DNA of 64,000 bases from positions 33,475 through 97,474 of the forward strand of contig NZ_JARANV010000015.1 in the NCBI RefSeq assembly GCF_029889845.1, read 5' to 3'. A model generated the notes under the pieces. It worked only from the letters and a program-made list of their open reading frames with translations, was not told where the DNA came from and made no database searches. Source of the stretch: Halomonas sp. 25-S5. Lineage in GTDB: Bacteria; Pseudomonadota; Gammaproteobacteria; Pseudomonadales; Halomonadaceae. Position numbers and translations under genes: made by a program. Below are positions 57,398-64,000 of the stretch, in pieces (the stretch's first letter is position 1; the number at the start of each line of letters is the position of its first letter).

Positions 57398-59569
57398 GTG
57401 TCGCAGAAAGAAGATCTGGACCCGGGCCCGGGTCCCTCCCGGTCGGCGGTGCATGACGAGCTGCTCGAGTGCCTGCAGACCATCGCGCAGGTCCATGGCC
57501 ATGCGGTCACGGCCGAGTCGCTGACCGCCGGCCTCCCCCTGGAGGAGGGGCGCCTGACCCCGGGTGTCTTTGCCCGCGCCGCGTCCCGTGCCGGGCTCAC
57601 CGCCCGGATCATCCAGAGCCGCCTGGTGCAGCTCAATCCCGCCCTGTTCCCCGCCGTGCTGCTGCTCGAGCCGGGACGCGCCTGCGTGCTGGTGGCCCTC
57701 GACCTCAAGGCGCGACGCGCCCGGGTGATATTTCCCGAGCTGGGGGATGCCGAGACCGAGGTGAGCCTGGATGGCCTGCAGGCGAGCTACAGCGGCCAGG
57801 CCATCTACGTGCGGCCGCGCTTCCGCTTCGATGTCCGCGGGCCCGAGGTCAACCGGCAGCGTTCGCGCCACTGGTTCTGGGGTGTGATCCGCGAGAATCG
57901 CAAGCTCTATCGCGACGTCATCGCCGGCTCGGTAGTCATCAACCTCTTCGCGGTGGCGATGCCGCTGTTCGTGCTCAACGTCTACGACCGGGTGGTGCCC
58001 AACCACGCCACTGAGACGCTGTGGGTGCTCTCGGCGGGGATCTTCATCGTGCTCTGCTTCGACCTGGCGCTGCGACTGATGCGCAATGCCTTCGTCGACC
58101 TGGCGGCGAGTCGTGCCGACGTCAAGCTCTCGTCGTCGATCATGGCCCGGGTGCTGGGGCTGCGCATGGAGGCGCGACCGGCTTCCACCGGCTCCTTCGC
58201 GGCGACCCTGCAGTCCTTCGAGTCGGTACGCGCCTTCATCGGCTCGGCCACGGTGGTGGCCCTGGTCGACCTACCCTTCGTGCTGATGTTCGCGGCGATC
58301 ATCGCGCTGATCGGCCCGCCGCTGGTCATCCCGGTGCTGGTGGGTATCGTCTTCGTGCTGCTCTATGCCATGGCCGCCCAGGGCAAGCTCCATGAGCTCT
58401 CCGAGACCACCTGGCGAGTAGGCGCCCAGCGCAACGCTACCCTGGTCGAATCGCTCTCGAACCTGGAGATGGTCAAGACGCTGCGGGCCGAGAGCCGCAT
58501 CCAGGGGACCTGGGAGAAGGCCTCGGCCTTCCTGTCGCGCACCTCTGCCCAGCTGCGCCTGGTCAGCTCCTCGGTGTCCAGCGTGGCGCTATGGGCCCAG
58601 CACAGTGTCGCCGTGTGCGTGATCATCATCGGGGTCTACCAGATCATCGAGGGCAACCTGACCCAGGGGGGGCTGATCGCCGCCTACCTGCTGTCGTCGC
58701 GGGCCATGGCCCCGATCAGCCAGGCCGCGGCGCTGCTGGCGCAGTACCACCAGTCCTCCACGGCCCTGCAGTCGCTCAATGCGGTGATGGAGCGGCCGGT
58801 GGAACGCCCCGACGGCAAGACGTTCATCGACCGCCCGGTGGTGCGTGGTGAGATCCGTTTCGACAAGGTATCGCTGCGCTATCCCGAGGCGGAGCGCGAG
58901 GCACTGCATGACGTCTCGGTGACCATCGAGCCGGGCGAGCGGGTGGCCCTGCTGGGGCGCGTGGGCTGCGGCAAGACCACCCTCAACAAGCTGCTGCTGG
59001 GGCTCTACCAGCCCACCGCCGGGGCGGTGATGATCGACGACGTGGACATTCGGCAGTTCGATCCCCTGCAGCTGCGCCGCCATATCGGCTATGTGCCTCA
59101 GGATGTCAGCCTGTTTTTCGGCTCGTTGCGCGACAACATCATCGCCGGTGGTGGCAGCGACGGGGTCGATGACGAGGCACTGCTGCGCGCCATCAAGCTG
59201 AGCGGCCTCGACAGCCTGGTCAATGCGCATCCCCAGGGGGTCGACCTGCCGGTAGGCGAGCGCGGCCAGATGCTCTCCGGCGGCCAGCGCCAGTCCGTGG
59301 CCATCGCCCGGGCGCTGGTCCATGACCCGCGCATCCTGCTGCTCGACGAACCCACCAGCGCCATGGACCATGCCAGCGAGGAGGCCTTCAAGGCCAACCT
59401 CAAGGCCTACGGCCAGGGCAAGACCCTGATCGTCGTCACCCACCGCACCTCGTTGCTGTCGCTGGTCGATCGCATCCTGGTCATCGATGCCGGCAAGGTG
59501 GTCGCCGACGGGCCGCGGGACAAGGTGGTGGAGGCCCTGCGCAAGGGCCAGATCGGGAGGGCCAGCTGA
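57398..59569 (+). CDS. Type I secretion ABC transporter/ATPase (LapB-like)
   Basis: Inner-membrane ABC exporter for the large adhesin. The roughly 723-residue protein has an N-terminal C39-peptidase-like domain without the CGxA catalytic motif (LLECLQTIAQVHGHAV), six membrane helices, then Walker A GRVGCGKTT, signature LSGGQRQS, and Walker B ILLLDEPTSAMD. GTG at 57398 is preferred to 57392 because GAGG then lies 5 nt upstream. It overlaps the HlyD-like gene as TGATG. Confidence 0.94.
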   Translation: MSQKEDLDPGPGPSRSAVHDELLECLQTIAQVHGHAVTAESLTAGLPLEEGRLTPGVFARAASRAGLTARIIQSRLVQLNPALFPAVLLLEPGRACVLVALDLKARRARVIFPELGDAETEVSLDGLQASYSGQAIYVRPRFRFDVRGPEVNRQRSRHWFWGVIRENRKLYRDVIAGSVVINLFAVAMPLFVLNVYDRVVPNHATETLWVLSAGIFIVLCFDLALRLMRNAFVDLAASRADVKLSSSIMARVLGLRMEARPASTGSFAATLQSFESVRAFIGSATVVALVDLPFVLMFAAIIALIGPPLVIPVLVGIVFVLLYAMAAQGKLHELSETTWRVGAQRNATLVESLSNLEMVKTLRAESRIQGTWEKASAFLSRTSAQLRLVSSSVSSVALWAQHSVAVCVIIIGVYQIIEGNLTQGGLIAAYLLSSRAMAPISQAAALLAQYHQSSTALQSLNAVMERPVERPDGKTFIDRPVVRGEIRFDKVSLRYPEAEREALHDVSVTIEPGERVALLGRVGCGKTTLNKLLLGLYQPTAGAVMIDDVDIRQFDPLQLRRHIGYVPQDVSLFFGSLRDNIIAGGGSDGVDDEALLRAIKLSGLDSLVNAHPQGVDLPVGERGQMLSGGQRQSVAIARALVHDPRILLLDEPTSAMDHASEEAFKANLKAYGQGKTLIVVTHRTSLLSLVDRILVIDAGKVVADGPRDKVVEALRKGQIGRAS

Positions 59570-60996
59570 TGGCAGCCCCGGACAAGACCGCCGAGCAGCA
59601 GGGCTTCGAGGCCATCGGCCGCTTCTCCGAGGCGGGTGGCAGGCCCTTCCGGCCCTTCATCGACCGGCTCTTTGCCAAGCGCGTCACCGCGGCACACCTG
59701 AGCCGCGACTGGGCGAGCGACGCCGACTGGGCCCGCCTCCAGCAGGACCCAATCCGCGCGCGCGGCTTCCTCTACGTGGTGGTGCTGGCGGTTGTCGCCC
59801 TGCTGGTGTGGGCCAGCTTCGCCTCCATCGACGAGGTGACCCGCGGCACGGGCCGGGTGATCCCCTCCAGCCAGCTGCAGCGGGTGCAGTCCTTCGATGG
59901 CGGGGTGGTCCAGGAGATCCTGGTCGAGGAGGGGCAACGCGTCGAGGCGGGGGAACTGCTGATGCGCATCGACCCCACTCGCTTCGTCTCCAACTTCCGC
60001 GAGAACCGGGCCAAGGCACAGTCCCTCCAGGCGCGTGCCGAGCGGCTACGCGCGCTGGCCACTGGTTCGCCGTTCAGCCCCTCGGACGAGCTGGTCGACA
60101 AGGCCCCCGAGATCGTCGACCAGGAGCGCGAGCTCTACCAGAACGGCCTCGACAAGCTGGCCGAGGAGAAGAGCATCCTGCAGGAGCGCCTCTCCCAGCG
60201 GCGCGCCGAGCTCGAGGAGGCCCAGTCTCGGCGTGACACCGCCGCCAGGGAGCTTTCCATGGCCAGTCAGGAGCTCAACCTCACCCGGCCGCTGCTGCAG
60301 TCCGGCGCCGTTTCCGAGGTCGAGGTGCTCAGGCTCCAGCGGGAGGTCTCCCGGGCCAGCGGCGATCGTGCCCAGGCCGCGTCCCAGGTGGAGCGCCTGC
60401 AGTCGGCGATCGAGGAGGCCCAGGCCCAGCTTCGCGAGGTGGAGCTGGACGCGCGAAACGAGTGGCGCAGCGAGCTCTCGCGGACGTTGGGCGAGCTGGC
60501 GGCCCTCGATGAATCCAGCACCGGCTTGCAGGATCGAGTGCGGCTGTCGGAGATCCGCTCGCCGGTGGAGGGCGTGATCCAGCGCCTGAATGTCACCACC
60601 CTTGGCGGCGTGGTCCAGCCGGGGCAGGAGGTGGTCGACATCGTGCCCACCGACGATGCCCTGCTGGTGGAGGCACGCATCGCCCCGCAGGACATCGCCT
60701 TCCTGCATCCCGGACAGCCGGCGACCATCAAACTCACCGCCTACGACTTCGCCATCTACGGTGGGCTCGAAGCCGAGCTCGACCACATCAGTGCCGATAC
60801 CATCACCGACGACGAAGGCAACACCTTCTACCTGGTGCGGGTGCGCACGGCAGAAGACGCCCAGACGCATCAACGGCTGGACGTGATTCCGGGCATGACC
60901 GCCCAGGTGGACATCATGACGGGCAAGCGAACCGTGATGCAGTACCTGCTCAAACCCGTGCTGCGGGCCTGGGACAATTCCATGGGAGAACGATGA
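59569..60996 (+). CDS. HlyD-family membrane fusion protein (LapC-like)
   Basis: Periplasmic adaptor linking the ABC exporter to the TolC-like channel, 475 residues. It has one N-terminal helix (FLYVVVLAVVALLVWASFASIDEVTRGTGRVIPS), a lipoyl half-motif, a long coiled coil (about 130-320), and the C-terminal HlyD motif with RSPVEGVIQRLNVTTLGGVVQPGQEVVDIVP. It overlaps both neighbours, so it is translated with them. Confidence 0.94.
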   Translation: MAAPDKTAEQQGFEAIGRFSEAGGRPFRPFIDRLFAKRVTAAHLSRDWASDADWARLQQDPIRARGFLYVVVLAVVALLVWASFASIDEVTRGTGRVIPSSQLQRVQSFDGGVVQEILVEEGQRVEAGELLMRIDPTRFVSNFRENRAKAQSLQARAERLRALATGSPFSPSDELVDKAPEIVDQERELYQNGLDKLAEEKSILQERLSQRRAELEEAQSRRDTAARELSMASQELNLTRPLLQSGAVSEVEVLRLQREVSRASGDRAQAASQVERLQSAIEEAQAQLREVELDARNEWRSELSRTLGELAALDESSTGLQDRVRLSEIRSPVEGVIQRLNVTTLGGVVQPGQEVVDIVPTDDALLVEARIAPQDIAFLHPGQPATIKLTAYDFAIYGGLEAELDHISADTITDDEGNTFYLVRVRTAEDAQTHQRLDVIPGMTAQVDIMTGKRTVMQYLLKPVLRAWDNSMGER

Positions 60997-61601
60997 TGGC
61001 ACAGCTCTTTGTCTGTCACGGGCCTGACGAGAACCCGCGCTGGCGCGCAGCCTTCGGCGAGGCACGCCTGGTCATTCCACAGCAGGCGCGCGCCCAGGCT
61101 GGGCGCGGCGACGGCGTGTGGATCATGAGCAACCTCGAGGGGTGGCTGGGCTTGGTTACTCTGCTCGTCGGCCGCGGAGCTATCGTCAACGTACTAAGCT
61201 ATGCGCCCAGCTCGCTGGAGGCCCTTCAGGCACTGAACGCTGGCGCCCGGGGCTATGCCCATGCCCTGTCGCCACCCGAGTTGCTGCGGCAGATGGAACT
61301 GGTGACTAGCCACCAGGGGATCTGGGTCCTGCCCGAGCTGTTGGCCCAGGTGATGGGCGGCGCCTACCGGGCCCTGGGGGGTGAGTCGCATCAGCAGGAT
61401 GAGGCCCTCTCTGTGCTGACCCATCGCGAAAGGGCCGTAGCGCTGGCCGTGGCGGAGGGGCAGAGCAACAAGGAGGTCGCACGCCGGCTCGAGATCTCAG
61501 AACGGACCGTCAAGGCGCACCTCGGCGCCATCTTTCGCAAGCTCGGCGTGCGCGACCGGCTGCAGCTGATCCTTCGATTTGCCCAGCGGGAAGCCGTGTG
61601 A
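60993..61601 (+). CDS. LuxR-type regulator with degenerate receiver
   Basis: A 202-residue protein whose C-terminus is a standard LuxR HTH (LTHRERAVALAVAEGQSNKEVARRLEISERTVKAHLGAIFRKLGV). The N-terminal 125 residues have receiver-like periodicity (VWIMSN where the Asp strand should be, SYAPSSLEALQALNAGARGYAHALSPPELL), but the phosphoacceptor Asp and the conserved Lys are absent. It therefore probably works without phosphorylation. It overlaps the HlyD gene as ATGA, placing it in the secretion operon, just upstream of the adhesin it may control. Confidence 0.88.
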   Translation: MMAQLFVCHGPDENPRWRAAFGEARLVIPQQARAQAGRGDGVWIMSNLEGWLGLVTLLVGRGAIVNVLSYAPSSLEALQALNAGARGYAHALSPPELLRQMELVTSHQGIWVLPELLAQVMGGAYRALGGESHQQDEALSVLTHRERAVALAVAEGQSNKEVARRLEISERTVKAHLGAIFRKLGVRDRLQLILRFAQREAV

Positions 61602-61768
61602 GACTCCGCGGCTCCTGACCATGCCGTTGGCTTGACGCATGTCAAAGGCAGGGCCCGTCCCTGCCCAAGAGTACAATATTCCTCCCCCGGCACCTGGCCT
61701 AGCCTAATGATATAAACCGTCCTTCCGTGGGCGGCATCACACGCGTTTCGTACGCAGGGAGTCATCTC

Positions 61769-64000
61769 ATGACCATCGCAACCATCATCTCCATCAGCGG
61801 CCAGGCCTGGGCACGCGACGAGGCCGGCAATCTTCGCGAACTGCGGGTGGGTGACACCCTTCAGGAAGGCGAGACGCTCGTCACCTCGGACAATGGCCGG
61901 GTGCAACTTGACTTCGGGGACGGCCTTGACCCCACCGTGATCGACGGGGGGCAGGAGGTCGTCATGACTCCCGACCTCGATACCGAACAGCCGGTGGCTG
62001 CAGAGGATGCCAGCGTCCAGGATGCCGATCTCGAGGCTCTGCTCACGGCCCTCGATGAAGGCGAGGGGGATATTCTCGAAGACCTCGCTGCCACCGCGGC
62101 CGGTGCCGGGGGCGCCGGCGGTGAAGGCGGCGGGCACGACTTCGTGCGTCTTGCGCGGATCACCGAGAACGTCAATCCGCTTTCCTACGAGTACGGCCTG
62201 GCGTCCCTCGGCGCGATTCCCGATGTCGAAGGGCAAGCCATCGAGGAACTGGCGCCGGATGAGCCGGACTCCTTCCCGACCGTCGACACCATCGACCTCG
62301 ACGGCGATGGCGACATGGTCTGGGAGTCGGCCCTGCCGGACGGCAGCGGCGGTGGCTCCCTGACGACGTCGGGCACGTTCCAGATCGACACCGGCACCGA
62401 CCTGCTGGCGCTGATCGAGGTGCAGGATGCCGCCGGCAACTGGATCGGGATCGGCGCGGACGGCACCCAGGTGACCGGCGCCTACGGCATCCTGACAGTG
62501 AATACCGACGGGAGCTGGTCCTACACCCTGACCCAGAGTGCCGACCACCCGGCGCAGGGCGAGACCGGCGAGGTCGACCAGCTGGCCGACACCTTTGCCG
62601 TGCGGGTGACCGACGATGATGGCGATGTCTCCGCGCCCGCCACGCTCGCCATAGATATCAACGACGATGCCCCGACGGCCCAAGATGACACGGCTAGCCT
62701 CCAGGAAGACGGCGAGATTGACGTCGTCAGCGGCAACGTGCTGACCAATGACGCCTCGGGCGCCGATGCGCCGGCGAGCTTCGTGGGCTGGGGCGACAAC
62801 AGCGCCGCTCTGGCCGAGCTGGGCAAATACGGCACCCTGACACTGGACGCAAACGGCGACTACCGTTTCGAGCTGGACAACAGCGATCCCGATGTCCAGG
62901 CGCTGAGCGCCAGTGACAGCGTCAGCGAGACGCTGAGCTACACCATGGCCGATGCCGACGGTGATACCAGTCCGGCCAGCCTGACCATCAGCATCAGCGG
63001 GGCCGAGGACAGCGCCCAGGTCACGGTAGCGGCCGAGGGAGCCGACAGCACCGTCTATGAAGCCGGCCTGTCACCGGATGGCTCGGATGCCGCAAATGAC
63101 AGCGAGACCGACACCGGCAGCTTCGGCGTCTCCGCCACCGATGGCATCGCCAGCGTCACGGTAGGGGGGACCACCTTCACCCTGGCCGAGCTGCAGACGT
63201 TCACCAGCGCCTCTCCCTCCTCGGTGATCGACACCGGCGAAGGCTCGCTGGTCATCACCGGCTACAGCACCACTGAGGGTAACCAGAGCGCGACCCTCAG
63301 CTATGCATACACCCTCGACGCGAGCCAGACGCACAGCGTCCAGGGCAATGATCGGGTGAGCGACAGCGTCGCGGTCTCGGTGAGCGGGACCGGCGGCTCG
63401 AGTGCCAGCGGCACGCTGACCATCGACATCGTCGATGACGTGCCGCAGGCCGCGAACGACACCCCGCTTGTGCTGGTCGAGGATGGCGCGACCGATACCG
63501 TCAGCGGCAACGTGCTGGCCAATGACGCCTCGGGCGCCGATGCGCCGGCGAGCTTCGTGGGCTGGGGCGACAACAGCGCCGCTCTGGCCGAGCTGGGCAA
63601 ATACGGCACCCTGACACTGGACGCAAACGGCGACTACCGTTTCGAGCTGGACAACAGCGATCCCGATGTCCAGGCGCTGAGCGCCAGTGACAGCGTCAGC
63701 GAGACGCTGAGCTACACCATGGCCGATGCCGACGGTGATACCAGTCCGGCCAGCCTGACCATCAGCATCAGCGGGGCCGAGGACAGCGCCCAGGTCACGG
63801 TAGCGGCCGAGGGAGCCGACAGCACCGTCTATGAAGCCGGCCTGTCACCGGATGGCTCGGATGCCGCAAATGACAGCGAGACCGACACCGGCAGCTTCAC
63901 GGTGTCGGCCAGTGACGGCATCCAGAACGTGGTGATCGGCGGGACCACCTTCACGCTGGCCCAGGTCCAGGCATTTGATGGCTCGCAGACAGTAAGCACC
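61769..64000 (+). CDS. Giant RTX-type adhesin with retention module (LapA-like), 5' part
   Basis: The first 744 codons of a surface adhesin; no stop before the window ends. The N-terminus (MTIATIISISGQAWARDEAGNLREL, VGDTLQEGETL, LDFGDG) is the retention module that plugs the secretion channel. TAAG at residues 109-112, after DILEDLAA, is a LapG-type protease cleavage motif. Bap/VCBS-like repeat domains with ADGDTSPASLTISI and TFTLAELQTF follow, including a 258-residue-period duplication. CAGGGAG precedes the ATG. It is exported by the upstream operon; lapD and lapG are not in the window. Confidence 0.93.
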   Translation, partial: MTIATIISISGQAWARDEAGNLRELRVGDTLQEGETLVTSDNGRVQLDFGDGLDPTVIDGGQEVVMTPDLDTEQPVAAEDASVQDADLEALLTALDEGEGDILEDLAATAAGAGGAGGEGGGHDFVRLARITENVNPLSYEYGLASLGAIPDVEGQAIEELAPDEPDSFPTVDTIDLDGDGDMVWESALPDGSGGGSLTTSGTFQIDTGTDLLALIEVQDAAGNWIGIGADGTQVTGAYGILTVNTDGSWSYTLTQSADHPAQGETGEVDQLADTFAVRVTDDDGDVSAPATLAIDINDDAPTAQDDTASLQEDGEIDVVSGNVLTNDASGADAPASFVGWGDNSAALAELGKYGTLTLDANGDYRFELDNSDPDVQALSASDSVSETLSYTMADADGDTSPASLTISISGAEDSAQVTVAAEGADSTVYEAGLSPDGSDAANDSETDTGSFGVSATDGIASVTVGGTTFTLAELQTFTSASPSSVIDTGEGSLVITGYSTTEGNQSATLSYAYTLDASQTHSVQGNDRVSDSVAVSVSGTGGSSASGTLTIDIVDDVPQAANDTPLVLVEDGATDTVSGNVLANDASGADAPASFVGWGDNSAALAELGKYGTLTLDANGDYRFELDNSDPDVQALSASDSVSETLSYTMADADGDTSPASLTISISGAEDSAQVTVAAEGADSTVYEAGLSPDGSDAANDSETDTGSFTVSASDGIQNVVIGGTTFTLAQVQAFDGSQTVST
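62726..63124 (+). repeat. Adhesin repeat unit 1 (duplicated block)
   Basis: A 399-nt block (residues 320-452) repeated at 63500-63898 with a single mismatch (ACC versus GCC codon). Offset is 774 nt, exactly 258 codons, so the frame is kept. Confidence 0.97.
63500..63898 (+). repeat. Adhesin repeat unit 2 (duplicated block)
   Basis: Second copy of the 62726-63124 block, 398 of 399 bases identical. The sequences on either side diverge sharply, which is the mark of recent duplication or gene conversion. Confidence 0.97.

Noticed and set aside
61670..61720. Possible sigma-54 promoter upstream of the adhesin gene
   Set aside because: GGCAC and a downstream GC are present, but the GG-GC distance is 11 nt instead of 10 and the -12 element is poor. 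A TATAAA at 61711 lacks a -35 partner. The 61602-61768 gap also has a GGCAGGG/CCCTGCC hairpin (61647-61665) without a T-run.

Overview
The window reads as a high-GC gammaproteobacterial chromosome, most likely a halophile of the Halomonas/Chromohalobacter type. This rests on recognisable gene orders (uvrY/gacA-uvrC-pgsA-tRNA-Gly-Cys-Leu; fxsA beside groES-groEL; sdhE-ygfX-nadB), on TRAP transport, and on a LapA-type adhesin with its type I secretion system. No species call is possible from sequence alone. Coding density is high. No transposase, phage module, CRISPR array or replication origin was found.

Layout. (1) 36-7564: a + strand accessory operon with a TRAP transporter (dctP, dctQ, dctM), two different histone-deacetylase-fold amidohydrolases, a RidA protein, an ornithine-cyclodeaminase-like enzyme and a class IV aminotransferase. 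It looks like an uptake and catabolic pathway for an N-acylated amine or amino acid. (2) 7.6-11.1 kb: a DUF4105 membrane protein, an Na+/H+-antiporter-family carrier and trmJ. (3) 11.3-15.4 kb: groEL-groES and fxsA, each behind a sigma-32-like promoter, an SDR and a ComEA-like secreted protein. (4) 15.6-21.8 kb: pyrF convergent with lapB-lapA-ihfB, then sdhE-ygfX and FUSC-nadB. (5) 21.8-25.8 kb: three tRNA genes plus a tRNA-Gly remnant, pgsA, uvrC, a GacA/UvrY regulator and tRNA-Ala. (6) 25.9-35.3 kb: a SWIM/SNF2 ATPase, a DUF4236-like protein, an atypical proline-racemase-family enzyme with an MDR oxidoreductase, and thiOSG under a TPP riboswitch. (7) 35.4-41.3 kb: argF, grxD, rnt, argG, an HlyU-like gene and a DUF294-type nucleotidyltransferase. 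(8) 41.3-46.7 kb: a four-gene signalling operon on the minus strand: response regulator, PAS/kinase-like/DnaQ exonuclease fusion, small membrane protein, and a CbrA-like symporter-histidine kinase. (9) 46.8-55 kb: a GST remnant, a ydcF-like gene, nth, rsxB, metG, thiI and small unknown genes. (10) 55.4-64 kb: TolC-OmpA fusion, ABC exporter, HlyD adaptor, a LuxR regulator lacking the phosphoacceptor Asp, and the start of a giant adhesin with a retention module and a LapG-type cleavage motif, running off the window.

Non-coding structure is a strong point. There are three copies of an inverted element built from degenerate heptamers at gene 3' ends, two members of another hairpin-rich repeat family (35.9 and 48.9 kb), a 399-bp duplication inside the adhesin with one mismatch, and three gene remnants. 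Coordinates and motifs were read by eye. Family assignments come from motif recognition, not database searches.
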